Made by a program: the position numbers and the translations under genes. A stretch of 64,000 nt of DNA from Pseudomonadota bacterium (lineage in GTDB: Bacteria > Pseudomonadota > Gammaproteobacteria > Burkholderiales > Thiobacillaceae): positions 1-64,000 of the forward strand of contig JAJZPR010000006.1 of the NCBI GenBank assembly GCA_021847835.1, written 5' to 3'. Shown here piece by piece: positions 55,025 through 64,000 of the stretch (the stretch's first letter is position 1; each line of letters opens with the position of its first letter). The notes below the pieces were generated by a model that was not told the DNA's origin, ran no database searches, and worked only from the letters and a program-made list of their open reading frames with translations.

Positions 55025-55858
55025 TTATTTTTTGCTCTCGGCCAGCAGCTTCTTCACGCCTTCATAGTCCTGCAGGCTGGCGGCCTCGAAGTTGGGGAAG
55101 CCGGTGCGCTTGAAATAGCCGTTCTTCATGCCCGGGTCCTTGTGCGCGGCAAGCAGCGCCTCCCTGACCTTGGCCTTGGTTTCGGCGGGCAGGTCGCCGC
55201 GCACGGCAAAGGTCAGGTGCGGCGCGCCGGACGACTGCAGCACCAGGTTGAGGTTGTGTCCCTGGGCGCCCCAGGCGTTGTACAGGCCCGAGTTGGCCAC
55301 GCCGACATCGATCATGCCCAGCTTCAGGGCGCTGATCACGTCATTGGCGTCGTTGAAGACCATGACGTTGGAAAAATACCTGCGCGGATCGACTTTCATT
55401 TCGCGCAGCTTGGAGAAGGCCAGCATGGTCATCAGCGAATTCTCCTCCGGCATGCCGATGCGCTTGCCCTTCATGTCTTCCGGAAAGGCGATGGGGCCGT
55501 CGGCCAGGCTCATGAAGGCCGCCGAGAGCAGGCCGGGCACCTTGACCACCGGCTCGTAGCCGGCCAGGGCATTGGCTTCCATGACCATGGAAGGCGGGCC
55601 GTACATGAAGTGATAGCGTTTTTGCTTGGCCCGCTCCATGTAGCGCTGATAGCTTTGCACCGGCTCCACGATCACCGGCTGGCCGAGCTTGGCGCTCAGG
55701 TATTTCGACATGTCGCGAAACTCCAGCGAGATCATGCGCGGACTCTTGCCGTAATCCTGCACGCCCAGCACCAGCTCGCCCGCTGCCATGGAGGCAGGCA
55801 CAAACAAACCGAACGCAAAAAGGACAACCGCCCTGACGATGTGAGGGATTTTGTGCAT
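55025..55858 (-). CDS. PhnD-like periplasmic substrate-binding protein (orphan)
   Basis: The 277-residue protein starts at ATG 55858, with GGAG at 7 nt, and a signal peptide (MHKIPHIVRAVVLFAFGLFVPASMAAG). The PhnD/PBP2 fold follows: LVLGVQDYGKSPRM, MYGPPSMVMEANALAGYEPV, KGKRIGMPEENSLMTML, DANDVISALKLGMIDVGVANS and PAETKAKVREALLA. It is the solute-binding component for phosphate/phosphonate ABC transporters or related sensors. No permease or ATPase gene is nearby, so the ligand and partner are unknown. Confidence 0.78.
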   Translation of the reverse strand: MHKIPHIVRAVVLFAFGLFVPASMAAGELVLGVQDYGKSPRMISLEFRDMSKYLSAKLGQPVIVEPVQSYQRYMERAKQKRYHFMYGPPSMVMEANALAGYEPVVKVPGLLSAAFMSLADGPIAFPEDMKGKRIGMPEENSLMTMLAFSKLREMKVDPRRYFSNVMVFNDANDVISALKLGMIDVGVANSGLYNAWGAQGHNLNLVLQSSGAPHLTFAVRGDLPAETKAKVREALLAAHKDPGMKNGYFKRTGFPNFEAASLQDYEGVKKLLAESKK

Positions 55859-55964
55859 GACTGTCTCCACTTCAATGCTCCAATGGTCAACACCCATATG
55901 CTTGGGCTATTAGGAGCTGATACGGCCATGCCGCCCACCCGCTGAAGGGTATGGCACGAAAAAA

Positions 55965-57992
55965 CTAGCCGGCGGCCAGCTTCGCCCGCGTTCCCAGCCA
56001 GCGCCCGAGATGCCCCGCGACGGCCTCGGGGTGCCGCCCGATCAGTTCCGGCCCGAGGCGGGCCGCGCGCTCCAGCAAGTCACGGTCGCGCTCCGGATTG
56101 GCAAACCTCAGCATGGGCGCGCCGCTCTGGCGGGCGCCCAGCAGTTCGCCCGGGCCACGCAGCAGCAGATCCTGGCGGGCGATCTCGAAGCCGTCGTTCG
56201 ACTCGTAAATAACCCTGAGCCGACTGCGCGCCTCTTCCGACAGCGGATTCTGGTACAGCAGGATGCACACCGATTCACGCGCGCCACGCCCTACCCTGCC
56301 GCGCAACTGGTGCAGTTGCGAGAGCCCGAAGCGCTCGGCATGCTCGATGATCATGAGCGAGGCATTGGGCACGTCGACGCCAACCTCGATGACGGTAGTG
56401 GAAACCAGCAGCTGGATCCGGCCGGCCTGGAAGGCGGCCATGACCGCCTGCTTCTCTGCCGGCTTCATGCGGCCGTGCACCAGGCCGACGTTGAGTTCCG
56501 GCAGTTGCGCCTGCAGCATGGCGTGGGTATCCAGCGCCGTTTGCAGATCGACCTTCTCCGACTCCTCGATGAGCGGGCATACCCAGTAGGCCTGTCCGCC
56601 TTCGATGCAAACAGCACGCACGCGCTGCAGGATTTCGTCGCGCCGCACATCGGCGACCAGCTTGGTGACGACCGGGCTGCGCCCGGGCGGCAGTTCGTCG
56701 ATGGTCGACACGTCCAGATCGGCGAAATAGCTCATGGCCAGGGTGCGCGGAATCGGCGTGGCCGACAGCATCAGCTGGTGCGGCTCGGCGCCCTTTTCGC
56801 TGAGGGCGAGCCGCTGCTTCACGCCGAAGCGGTGCTGCTCGTCGACGATGGCAAGGCCGAGGCGGTGGAACTCAACACCTTTCTGGAACAGCGCATGGGT
56901 GCCGACGGCCACCAGCGCCTCGCCGCTCCTGATGCGGGCGAGCGCCTGTTTTTTTTGCGCAGGGGTCAGCGCCGAGGCCAGCCAGGCGAGTTCGATGCCG
57001 AGCGGCTCGAACCAGGCCTTGAGCTTCTGAAAATGCTGCTCCGCCAGGATTTCGGTAGGCGCCATGACGGCGGCCTGCATGCCGCCCTCGATGGCCTGCA
57101 GGCAGGCCAGGGCCGCGATCACGGTCTTGCCGCTGCCGACATCGCCTTGCAGCAGACGGCGCGTGGGGCGGGTGTCGCCCAGGTCACGGCTGATTTCCTG
57201 CCAAGCCCGTTCCTGCGCCGCGGTCAGCCTGAACGGCAGGGCGGCAAGCAGGGCTTGCATGAGTCTGCCGGACGGCTTGAGCGGCGTTGCGTGTTTCTGC
57301 GCGCGCGCCTCGCGCGCCAGCCGCAGCGAAAATTGCTGGGCCAGCAGTTCATCGAACGCCAGCCGCCTGAAGGCGGGGTGATCGCGCGCTTCGAGCTCTG
57401 CCAAAGGCATGTCCGGAGCGGGGTGGTGCAGCATGCGAACCGCTTCCGCAAAGCCCGGCAGACCCATGCCGGCATAGGTTTCCTGCGGCAGGGTCTCCGC
57501 CAGATCAAGCCTGGCCAGCGCCTTGTCGATCAGCTTGCGCAGGCTGGCCTGCGCAAGGCCCGCGGTGGTGGGGTAAACCGGCGTCAGGCTGTCCGGCAGG
57601 GGCGTGTCGGACTGAACCGGCTGGCAGCGCGGGTGCACCATTTCCAGGCCGAAAAACCCTCCGCGCGCTTCCCCGGCAATGCGGAACAGCCGCCCGGGCT
57701 TGAGCGACTGCACCTGGCTGGGATAGAAATTCAGGAAGCGGATGATCAGTTCGCCGCTGTCGTCGGCGACTGTGGCCACCAGCTGGCGGCGCGGCCGGTA
57801 GAGCACTTCCGCCTCTGCCACCCTGGCCTGGACGACTGCCTGCCGTCCGGGAATCAGATCGCGAATCGCGGTGATGCGGGTTTCGTCTTCCCAGCGCAGC
57901 GGCAGGTGCAGCGCCAGATCTGCATCGCTGCAAAGCCCCAGTTTTTCCAGTCTGGCTTTGACCGCAGGCGCAACGGGAAACGAGAAGCTCAC
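55965..57992 (-). CDS. recG: ATP-dependent DNA helicase RecG
   Basis: RecG remodels stalled replication forks and Holliday junctions. The 675-residue protein has an N-terminal wedge/OB domain ([28 protein letters not shown], in parts). Helicase motifs: [13 protein letters not shown], Ia [82 protein letters not shown]. It overlaps ridA by 4 nt on the same strand. Confidence 0.97.
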   Translation of the reverse strand: MSFSFPVAPAVKARLEKLGLCSDADLALHLPLRWEDETRITAIRDLIPGRQAVVQARVAEAEVLYRPRRQLVATVADDSGELIIRFLNFYPSQVQSLKPGRLFRIAGEARGGFFGLEMVHPRCQPVQSDTPLPDSLTPVYPTTAGLAQASLRKLIDKALARLDLAETLPQETYAGMGLPGFAEAVRMLHHPAPDMPLAELEARDHPAFRRLAFDELLAQQFSLRLAREARAQKHATPLKPSGRLMQALLAALPFRLTAAQERAWQEISRDLGDTRPTRRLLQGDVGSGKTVIAALACLQAIEGGMQAAVMAPTEILAEQHFQKLKAWFEPLGIELAWLASALTPAQKKQALARIRSGEALVAVGTHALFQKGVEFHRLGLAIVDEQHRFGVKQRLALSEKGAEPHQLMLSATPIPRTLAMSYFADLDVSTIDELPPGRSPVVTKLVADVRRDEILQRVRAVCIEGGQAYWVCPLIEESEKVDLQTALDTHAMLQAQLPELNVGLVHGRMKPAEKQAVMAAFQAGRIQLLVSTTVIEVGVDVPNASLMIIEHAERFGLSQLHQLRGRVGRGARESVCILLYQNPLSEEARSRLRVIYESNDGFEIARQDLLLRGPGELLGARQSGAPMLRFANPERDRDLLERAARLGPELIGRHPEAVAGHLGRWLGTRAKLAAG

Positions 57993-58366
57993 CGGACAGC
58001 CATGACTCCGTCGGCCTCGACCAGCGCGCCGCGCGGCAGGCTGGCCACGCCCACCGCGGCGCGCGCCGGGTAAGGCTGCTGGAAATACTGGCCCATGATT
58101 TCGTTGACCTTGGCGAAGTTGCCGAGATCGGTGAGAAAAACGTTGAGCTTGACGATGTCAGCAAGCGACCCGCCCGCCGCTTCGCATACCGCCGACAGAT
58201 TCTTGAACACCTGATGGATCTGCGCCTCGATGCCGTCGACCAGCTGCATCGACGCGGGATCGAGCCCGATCTGTCCGGAAAGATAGACCGTGCCGTCGAC
58301 CTTCACGGCCTGGGAATAGGTGCCGATGGCGGCGGGTGCGGCGGCGGTGGAGATGATGGTTTTCAT
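57989..58366 (-). CDS. ridA: RidA/YjgF-family enamine deaminase
   Basis: RidA hydrolyses reactive 2-aminoacrylate and related enamines from PLP enzymes. The 125-residue protein begins [37 protein letters not shown] and has the family signature [28 protein letters not shown] with the conserved Arg. It is placed between spoT and recG. Its start codon is preceded by a heptamer array inverted relative to the one after spoT. Confidence 0.95.
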   Translation of the reverse strand: MKTIISTAAAPAAIGTYSQAVKVDGTVYLSGQIGLDPASMQLVDGIEAQIHQVFKNLSAVCEAAGGSLADIVKLNVFLTDLGNFAKVNEIMGQYFQQPYPARAAVGVASLPRGALVEADGVMAVR

Positions 58367-58368
58367 GA

Positions 58369-58400
58369 TAGGAGGCAGGGGTCAGGATTCAGGGGGCAGA
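58369..58400. repeat. GTCAGGATTCAGG array before ridA start
   Basis: ATAGGAGGCAGGGGTCAGGATTCAGGGGG: imperfect 7-bp units, pyrimidine-rich on the ridA sense strand, inverted to the array at 58454-58509. Confidence 0.8.
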
Positions 58401-58453
58401 GGTTGTGCGGCCTTCGGCCGTTCATTTTATTAGAGAAAAGCGCGAAGCACATT

Positions 58454-58509
58454 CCCTGACCCCTGACCCCTGACCCCTGACCCCTGACCCCTGATCCCTG
58501 ATCCCTGCT
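58454..58509. repeat. CCCTGAC/CCCTGAT array abutting the spoT stop
   Basis: Five CCCTGAC, two CCCTGAT and one CCCTGCT units run into the spoT stop (TAG, 58508-58510). On the spoT sense strand it reads TAGCAGGGATCAGGG. Same unit type as 1-147. Confidence 0.95.
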
Positions 58510-60721
58510 ACTGCCCCCCGGCCCGGCTGTCCTTCCTGCCCTTCATGCGAAAAATCCTCACCACCTCGGGCAGCTGGCGCAGCGCGCGCATGATGCGCGC
58601 GAGATGCACGCGGTCTTCCACCTTCAGCGTGAAGTAGAGCACGGTATAGGGACTGCCGTCTTCCTCCTCCATGGCGACGTTGCCGATGTTGGAGCCCTGC
58701 TCGGAAATGGCGGCGGCAACATGCGCCAGCACGCCGCGCTGGTTGGCCACCACCAGCTTGATCGACACATCGAACAGGCCGCCGGGGGCGGCCTGCCATT
58801 CCACGTCCAGCCATTTCTCCGGATCGGAGCGGAAATTGCGGATGGCCGGGCAGTCGTGGGTGTGGATGATGAGGCCGCGGTCCTTGTGGATGAAGCCGAG
58901 GATGGGGTCGCCCGGGATGGGATGGCAGCAGGACGCCAGTTCCACCGGCACGCCTTCGGTGCCGCGGATGGTGACGGTCATCGGATGTGGCGTGCGACCG
59001 GTTTCGTCGCCCATGAGGTGCAGGAACTGGTGCGCCACCACCATGGCCGGCTTGCGGCCCAGGCCGATTTCCGCATACAGCTCGTCGGCGGACTTGCTGT
59101 TGGTTTCACGCAGGAGTTTCTGCAGCAGCGTGGCCGAGGGCTCAGGCGCTTCCGGATTGAGCGCCTTGATGGCATTTTCCAGCAGGGTCCGTCCGAGTTG
59201 CGCTGACTCCTCCGCCTTGGCCGTGCGCAGGAACTGGCGGATGTGCGAGCGCGCCTTGCCGGTGGCGACGAAGTTGAGCCACGCCGCATTGGGCGCGGCC
59301 TTGACTGCGGTGATGATCTCGACGTGGTCGCCGTTGCGCAATTCGGTGCGCAGCGGCATCAGTTCGTGGTTGATCTTCACCGCCACGCAGTGATGGCCGA
59401 CGTCGGTATGCACGGCATAGGCGAAGTCCACTGCGGTGGCGCCGCGCGGCAGCGCCATGATCCTGCCCTTGGGGGTGAACACGTAGACGTCGTCCGGGAA
59501 CAGGTCGACCTTGATGTGTTCGAGGAATTCGGGCGAGTCCTTGTTGTCGGCCTGGATGTCCAGGAGCGACTGCAGCCAGCGGTGGGTGCGCTGCTGCACG
59601 TCCGACAGCGCCAAGTCCGAGCTCTTGTACATCCAGTGCGAGGCCACGCCGGTTTCCGCGAAGCGGTGCATGTCCTGGGTGCGGATCTGGATCTCGATGG
59701 GCGTGCCCTGCGGCCCGAACAGGATGGAGTGCAGCGACTGGTAGCCGTTGGCCTTGGGGATGGCGATGTAGTCCTTGAACTTGCCCGGTATCGGCTTGTA
59801 CAGCCCGTGCAGCACACCCAGCGCCAGATAGCAGGATGGCACGTCCTTCACCACGACGCGGAAGCCATAGATGTCGAACACCTCGGTGAAACCGAGGTTC
59901 TTTTCCTGCATCTTCCTGTAGATGCTGTAAAGATGCTTCTCGCGGCCGGTGACCGTGGCCTCGACGCCGGCCTGGTCGAGCTTTTCCTGGAGGGTCTCGC
60001 GAATCTTCTCCACCAGTTCGCGGCGGTTGCCGCGCGCGGCCTTGACCGCCTGCATCACCACGCGGTGGCGGGTGGGATACAAATAGCGGAAACCGAGGTC
60101 GTCCAGTTCCTGATACAGCGCGTGCAGGCCCAGGCGGTTGGCGATGGGCGCATAGATTTCCAGGGTCTCGGCGGCGATGCGCTTGCGCTTTTCCGACGGC
60201 AGATCGCCCAGCGTGCGCATGTTGTGCAGGCGGTCGGCCAGCTTGATCAGGATGACGCGCACATCCTGCGCCATCGCCAGCAGCATCTTGCGGAAATTCT
60301 CCGCCTGCGCATGCTCCTCGCTGGCAAAGGACAGCCTGTCCAGCTTGGACACGCCCTCGACCAGATGGGCGACGGCCTTGCCGAAACGCAACTGGATGTC
60401 CTCGGTGGTGGCGGCGGTGTCCTCCACCACATCATGCAGGAGAGCGGCCGACAGCGCCTGGGCATCCAGGTGCCAGCCGGCAAGAATTCCGGCTACGGCA
60501 AGCGGGTGGGAAATGTAGGGCTCGCCGCTTTTGCGGAACTGCCCGGCATGGGCGTCGCGGCTGACGTAGAAGGCATCGCGCACCAGCTCGATGTCGGCCG
60601 GCGCGAGATAGGCCAGCTGCGGCGCAAGTATGGAAAAATCAGCCGATGCGTTGGTGTCGGCTGAATGATGGTGCGAAATCGCGGGCGAGGAGCTAGGCCT
60701 TGCCCCGGTTGAGGATTTCAA
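58508..60721 (-). CDS. spoT: Bifunctional (p)ppGpp synthetase/hydrolase
   Basis: SpoT makes and degrades (p)ppGpp, the stringent-response alarmone. The 737-residue protein has the HD hydrolase domain ([14 protein letters not shown] ... [10 protein letters not shown]), synthetase domain ([37 protein letters not shown]), TGS domain ([28 protein letters not shown]) and C-terminal ACT domain ([10 protein letters not shown]). With rpoZ upstream and recG downstream this is the standard gene neighbourhood. Its start (ATG 60721) overlaps the rpoZ 3' end by 29 nt; a later start is possible. Confidence 0.97.
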   Translation of the reverse strand: MKSSTGARPSSSPAISHHHSADTNASADFSILAPQLAYLAPADIELVRDAFYVSRDAHAGQFRKSGEPYISHPLAVAGILAGWHLDAQALSAALLHDVVEDTAATTEDIQLRFGKAVAHLVEGVSKLDRLSFASEEHAQAENFRKMLLAMAQDVRVILIKLADRLHNMRTLGDLPSEKRKRIAAETLEIYAPIANRLGLHALYQELDDLGFRYLYPTRHRVVMQAVKAARGNRRELVEKIRETLQEKLDQAGVEATVTGREKHLYSIYRKMQEKNLGFTEVFDIYGFRVVVKDVPSCYLALGVLHGLYKPIPGKFKDYIAIPKANGYQSLHSILFGPQGTPIEIQIRTQDMHRFAETGVASHWMYKSSDLALSDVQQRTHRWLQSLLDIQADNKDSPEFLEHIKVDLFPDDVYVFTPKGRIMALPRGATAVDFAYAVHTDVGHHCVAVKINHELMPLRTELRNGDHVEIITAVKAAPNAAWLNFVATGKARSHIRQFLRTAKAEESAQLGRTLLENAIKALNPEAPEPSATLLQKLLRETNSKSADELYAEIGLGRKPAMVVAHQFLHLMGDETGRTPHPMTVTIRGTEGVPVELASCCHPIPGDPILGFIHKDRGLIIHTHDCPAIRNFRSDPEKWLDVEWQAAPGGLFDVSIKLVVANQRGVLAHVAAAISEQGSNIGNVAMEEEDGSPYTVLYFTLKVEDRVHLARIMRALRQLPEVVRIFRMKGRKDSRAGGQ

Positions 60722-60902
60722 GTCCCACCTTGCCGGAAGCGATTTCGCGCAGCGCGGTCACCGTCGGCTTGTCGCGGCTCGCCACCAGCGGCTGCGAGCC
60801 CTGCGCCAGCTGGCGTGCACGGTAAGTCGCCGCCAGCGTCAATTCGAAACGGTTGCCGATTCTTGCCATGCAGTCATCAACGGTAATGCGTGCCACATTC
60901 AA
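60693..60902 (-). CDS. rpoZ: RNA polymerase omega subunit
   Basis: Omega helps beta' folding and forms the ppGpp site 1 of RNA polymerase. The 69-residue protein begins [35 protein letters not shown], the canonical N-terminus, and ends [12 protein letters not shown]. It sits between gmk and spoT, whose start it overlaps. The gap to gmk is only 9 nt. Confidence 0.95.
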   Translation of the reverse strand: MNVARITVDDCMARIGNRFELTLAATYRARQLAQGSQPLVASRDKPTVTALREIASGKVGLEILNRGKA

Positions 60903-60911
60903 CTCCTTTTT

Positions 60912-61526
60912 TCATCCCCGGCCGAAGCGCTCGAACAGCGAGGCAAGCCTGCGCGTCTGCCGCATGGTAGCCAGACGCGATGCTCTCACCACCGCCAGAA
61001 AATCCAGCAGGGCCTGGTCAAAGTCATCGTTGACAATTATATATTCGAACTCGGTGGCATGGCCGATATCGTCGCGCGCCGCGGCCATGCGTTTTTCGAT
61101 AACTTCCGCGCTGTCCTGGCCGCGGCCGGAAAGCCGCTCGCGCAGGGCTTCGAGCGAAGGCGGCAGGATGAACAGCGTCACCGCCTCGGGAAAATGCTTT
61201 CTGACCTGGGCCGCGCCCTGCCAGTCGATTTCCAGCAGGATGTCGCGGCCGGCGGCAATTTCCCCCGCGATCCAGGCCTGCGAGGTGCCGTAGTAATTGC
61301 CGTACACCTCGGCGCTTTCCAGGAACTCGCCGCGCGCGGCCATTTCCCGAAAATCATCCACGCTGACGAAGTGGTAATCGACACCGTTGACCTCGCCCGG
61401 ACGCGGCGCCCGCGTGGTATAGGACACCGACAGGCAGATGGCGGAATCGTTCTTCAACAGGGCCTTGACCAGGCTGGTCTTGCCCGCGCCTGACGGCGCG
61501 GATACAACAAAAAGGCTACCCGACAT
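60912..61526 (-). CDS. gmk: Guanylate kinase
   Basis: Gmk phosphorylates GMP to GDP, on the route to GTP and to the (p)ppGpp made by the neighbouring SpoT. The 204-residue protein has the P-loop SAPSGAGKTSLVKAL, GMP-binding SYTTRAPRPGEVNGVDYHFVS and LEIDWQGAAQVR. Start MSGSLFVVSAPSG. A CTCCTCA heptamer array lies between it and yicC. Confidence 0.97.
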   Translation of the reverse strand: MSGSLFVVSAPSGAGKTSLVKALLKNDSAICLSVSYTTRAPRPGEVNGVDYHFVSVDDFREMAARGEFLESAEVYGNYYGTSQAWIAGEIAAGRDILLEIDWQGAAQVRKHFPEAVTLFILPPSLEALRERLSGRGQDSAEVIEKRMAAARDDIGHATEFEYIIVNDDFDQALLDFLAVVRASRLATMRQTRRLASLFERFGRG

Positions 61527-61534
61527 TTACTCCC

Positions 61535-61588
61535 CCCTCCTCACTCCTCACTCCTCACTCCTCACTCCTCACTCCTCACTCCTCACTC
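61535..61588. repeat. CTCCTCA heptamer array between yicC and gmk
   Basis: Seven near-perfect CTCCTCA units. On the yicC sense strand it reads TGAGTGAGGAG, with the TGA at 61583-61585 being the yicC stop codon. No opposite array precedes gmk. Confidence 0.95.
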
Positions 61589-62449
61589 AATATTCTGTAT
61601 CTGTTCGCGCATCTGCTCGATCAGCACCTTGAGTTCGACCGATATTCGCGTGGTCTCCGCAGACACGGATTTCGAGCCCAGGGTGTTGGCCTCGCGGTTC
61701 AGTTCCTGCATCAGGAAATCCAGGCGCTTGCCCGCCGCCCCGCCCTTGCCCAGGGTGCGGCGCACCTCCTTGACGTGGGCTGCAAAACGCGACAACTCCT
61801 CGTCCACATCGATTTTCTGGGCGAACAGGGCGAACTCCTGCGCCAGCCTGTCGTTGGCGGGCTCGCCCAGCGCTTCTTTCAGGCGGCTGGAGAGCTTTTC
61901 CCGCCAGGCCGACAGAATGCCGGGCAGCAGTCCGGCGGCCTCGGCGATCAGGGCCTCCGCCCGGTCCAGGCGTTCCGCAATGTGTTTTTCGAGCTTTTCG
62001 CCCTCGCGCCGGCGGCTGGCGGCAAGGTCATCGAGCGCCGCGCCGACGACCGCAAGCAGGTCGCGCGACACGTCCGCTGTCCCGCCTTCGGGCAAGGCCA
62101 GCACGCCGTTCCAGCGCAGTATGTCCGCCACACCCAGCGGGGCGGCGTCGGGGAAGCGCTCGCGCACCTCGCTCTGCCAGCGCGCCAGGGACTCAAGAAT
62201 CGCCCCGTTCAGGCCGATATCCTGGGCAGCCTCGGGCAGTGGCGTCTGGCTGATGCGGCACTCGACCTTGCCACGGGACAGGCGCTGCGCAATGGCCTCG
62301 CGAATGGCGGGTTCCTGCGCGCGCAGTTCGTCGGGCAGGCGGAAACCGATTTCCAGGTAGCGCTGGTTGACGGAGCGCAGGTCCACCGTCACCAGCGCCC
62401 TGCCCACGGCGGCGGTATGGGTGGCATAACCGGTCATGCTGAAAATCAT
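61583..62449 (-). CDS. yicC: YicC family endoribonuclease-type protein
   Basis: The 288-residue protein starts at ATG 62449 (MIFSMTGYATHTAAVGRALVTVDLRSVNQRYLEIGFRLP, in parts) and matches YicC, which is conserved next to gmk. Homologues act on small RNAs such as RyhB and have RNase activity. The helical C-terminal DUF1732 region ends LIEQMREQIQNIE. The longer frame from 62527 adds 26 residues with no family match. The stop lies in a heptamer array. Confidence 0.92.
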   Translation of the reverse strand: MIFSMTGYATHTAAVGRALVTVDLRSVNQRYLEIGFRLPDELRAQEPAIREAIAQRLSRGKVECRISQTPLPEAAQDIGLNGAILESLARWQSEVRERFPDAAPLGVADILRWNGVLALPEGGTADVSRDLLAVVGAALDDLAASRRREGEKLEKHIAERLDRAEALIAEAAGLLPGILSAWREKLSSRLKEALGEPANDRLAQEFALFAQKIDVDEELSRFAAHVKEVRRTLGKGGAAGKRLDFLMQELNREANTLGSKSVSAETTRISVELKVLIEQMREQIQNIE

Positions 62450-62529
62450 TGAGGGGTGTTCCAGTGTCTGAAGTCCAGGATTTAAAGTAGTTTCGCACCG
62501 CGACAAATAATAGCAGTTAGACTTCACTT

Positions 62530-63474
62530 ATGGCGACCCAACCCAATCAGGCTCTGCCCAACGGCTACCGGCTGAACGAGTACACCATCGTGCGCAAGAT
62601 CGGCGGTGGCGGCTTCAGCATGGTCTACCTCGCCACCGACGACCACAACAATCTCTACGCCCTCAAGGAATACCTGCCCGGCGCCCTGGTGCTGCGCACT
62701 GCCGGCTCGATCGTCGTCGAAGCCAGCTCGGAAGAAAACCGCAACATCTTCCGTCACGGCATGAAGTGCTTCTTCGAGGAAGGCCGCACGCTCGCCAAGA
62801 TCAACCACGCCAATGTCGTGCGCGTGACCAATTTCTTCCGCGCCAACGAGACCGTGTACATGGTCATGCAGTACGAGCGCGGCCGCACCTTGCAGCAGTA
62901 TATCCAGACCCATCGCGGCAACATCCGCGAGAGCTTCATCCGCCGCGTGTTCGCGCAGATGCTGACCGGGCTGCGCGAGGTGCATACCCACAAGCTGCTG
63001 CATCTGGATATCAAGCCTTCCAACATCTACATCCGCCAGGATGGCTCGCCGGTGCTGATCGATTTCGGCGCGGCGCGGCAGACCCTCAACCAGGAGGAAA
63101 TCCGCCTGCAGCCGATGTACACGCCGGGATTCGCCGCACCCGAGCAGTACCACAACCGCGAGCGCCTCGGCCCCTGGACCGACATCTACAGCACCGGCGC
63201 CAGCATCTATGCCTGCCTGGCAGGCCTGCCCCCGCAAGCCGCGGACGCGCGCCTGCTGAACGACAAGCTCACGCCCGCGGCCAAGGCGTGGGCGGGAGAG
63301 TATTCGAGCCAGTTGCTGGAAACCGTGGACTGGTGCATGCAGCTGAACTACATGGAGCGCCCGCAAAGCGTGTTTGCCCTGCAAAAGCGGCTGCTGGACG
63401 ATTCCACGCAGCAGCAGGACAAGCCTTCGCTGCTGAATTCCATCAAACGCTCGCTGAACAAGGAAATTTTCTGA
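62530..63474 (+). CDS. Hanks-type serine/threonine protein kinase
   Basis: This 314-residue protein has the kinase core: glycine loop GGGGFSMVY (residues 25-33), ATP-binding Lys46 in YALKEYLPG, catalytic LLHLDIKPSN with Asp160 (HLD in place of HRD, so a non-RD kinase), DFGAAR (178-183), and APEQYHN in subdomain VIII. No transmembrane helix or extracellular sensor is seen. A Ser/Thr phosphatase gene begins 11 nt downstream, forming a kinase-phosphatase pair. Targets are unknown. It is divergent from yicC. Confidence 0.9.
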   Translation: MATQPNQALPNGYRLNEYTIVRKIGGGGFSMVYLATDDHNNLYALKEYLPGALVLRTAGSIVVEASSEENRNIFRHGMKCFFEEGRTLAKINHANVVRVTNFFRANETVYMVMQYERGRTLQQYIQTHRGNIRESFIRRVFAQMLTGLREVHTHKLLHLDIKPSNIYIRQDGSPVLIDFGAARQTLNQEEIRLQPMYTPGFAAPEQYHNRERLGPWTDIYSTGASIYACLAGLPPQAADARLLNDKLTPAAKAWAGEYSSQLLETVDWCMQLNYMERPQSVFALQKRLLDDSTQQQDKPSLLNSIKRSLNKEIF

Positions 63475-63484
63475 GCGCCGTATC

Positions 63485-64000
63485 ATGAAATTCACTATTT
63501 ACCAGGCGTCCCGGCAAGGCGGGCGCAAGAACAACCAGGACCGCGTGGCCTATTCCTACAGCCGCGATTCGCTGCTCATGGTGGTGGCGGACGGCATGGG
63601 CGGACACATGCACGGCGAACTCGCCGCACACCTTTGCGTGCAGGCCCTGGCCGATGAGTTCCAGCGCGCCGCGAGCCCCAGGGTGGACGATCCGCTGCGC
63701 TTCCTGACCGAAACGATCGAGCGCGCCCATTATGCGATCAACGACTACGCCGTCGAGCACGATCTGCTGGAAATCCCGCATACCACCTGCGTCGCCGCCA
63801 TCGTGCAGGACAACACCGCCTACTGGGCGCACGTCGGCGACTCGCGGCTGTATTTCTTCAGCGATGGCAAGCTGATCTCGCGCACGCTGGACCACACCGC
63901 GGTGGCGCGCATGGTCAAGGACGGCCTCATCAGCGAGGAGGAAAGCCTGCACCATCCCAACCGCAACCGCGTCAGCAACTGCCTGGGCGGCTACGTCCCG
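63485..64000 (+). CDS. PP2C-family protein phosphatase (3' end beyond window)
   Basis: The visible 172 codons begin MKFTIYQASRQGGRKNNQDRVAY, with NQDR near the metal site. VVADGMGGHMHGELAA (DGMGGH metal motif), HTTCVAAIVQDN, AHVGDSRLYFFSDGKL and LDHTAVARMVKDGLI follow, all PP2C motifs. It reverses Ser/Thr phosphorylation with Mn/Mg. Its gene follows the kinase directly and would be co-transcribed. The window ends inside the domain at NRVSNCLGGYVP. Confidence 0.92.
   Translation, partial: MKFTIYQASRQGGRKNNQDRVAYSYSRDSLLMVVADGMGGHMHGELAAHLCVQALADEFQRAASPRVDDPLRFLTETIERAHYAINDYAVEHDLLEIPHTTCVAAIVQDNTAYWAHVGDSRLYFFSDGKLISRTLDHTAVARMVKDGLISEEESLHHPNRNRVSNCLGGYVP

Noticed and set aside
56010-58073. 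687-residue plus frame across recG
   Set aside because: RecG helicase motifs I-VI are on the minus strand.

Overview
The window looks like a chromosomal segment of a sulfur-oxidizing, chemolithotrophic betaproteobacterium, probably near the Sulfuricellaceae, Gallionellaceae or Thiobacillaceae. I base this on high GC, betaproteobacterial gene neighbourhoods (ilvB-ilvH-ilvC-psd-pssA-leuA, pepA-holC-valS, spoT-rpoZ-gmk-yicC, apbC-dcd-decarboxylase) and two sulfur-oxidation clusters. The genus is inference. I see no rRNA, tRNA, transposase, phage gene or CRISPR array, and no gene that is clearly broken. The last gene is cut by the window edge.

Layout: 1-6.2 kb (minus) holds a PLP amino-acid decarboxylase, dcd, apbC, a small unknown, rppH and a spermidine-synthase-like gene. 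6.2-8.6 kb (plus) has proS and a lytic transglycosylase. 8.6-11.4 kb (minus) has a four-gene set: two thioredoxin-fold proteins, a TolC-like protein and an unusually short adaptor. 11.4-14.3 kb has aspA and a WrbA-like flavoprotein with a DUF2069 membrane protein. 14.5-21.1 kb (minus) is the branched-chain amino acid and phosphatidylethanolamine operon. 21.2-22.4 kb has three tandem paralogous small proteins of the DUF2173 type. 22.4-30.3 kb has RDD, lptG/lptF, pepA, holC and valS.

30.6-45.7 kb is the metabolic signature. On the minus strand lie an OmpP1/FadL porin, dsrE2-tusA-rhd (cytoplasmic sulfur relay) and soeCBA (cytoplasmic molybdenum sulfite dehydrogenase). tlpA, an unknown, moaC (molybdenum cofactor) and a BepA-like protease follow, then soxXYZ-A-B on the plus strand. 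No soxCD is present, so thiosulfate is probably oxidized by a truncated Sox system that leaves sulfane sulfur. That sulfur would be moved by Rhd/TusA/DsrE2 to a cytoplasmic oxidation system outside the window, and the resulting sulfite oxidized by SoeABC.

45.8-64 kb is housekeeping: alaS, a PilZ-like protein, an esterase, birA, coaX, a SPOR-like protein, ubiA/ubiC, an orphan PhnD-like protein, recG, ridA, spoT, rpoZ, gmk, yicC, and a Ser/Thr kinase with a PP2C phosphatase.

The most unusual non-coding signal is a family of tandem repeats, mostly 7 bp in period, with differing unit sequences at gene boundaries. In every case they are purine-rich on the sense strand just after stop codons and pyrimidine-rich just before start codons, so one spacer often carries an inverted pair. 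A second signal is a dyad (5-bp arms, 10-bp centre) directly after the -10 element of all three aminoacyl-tRNA synthetase genes.
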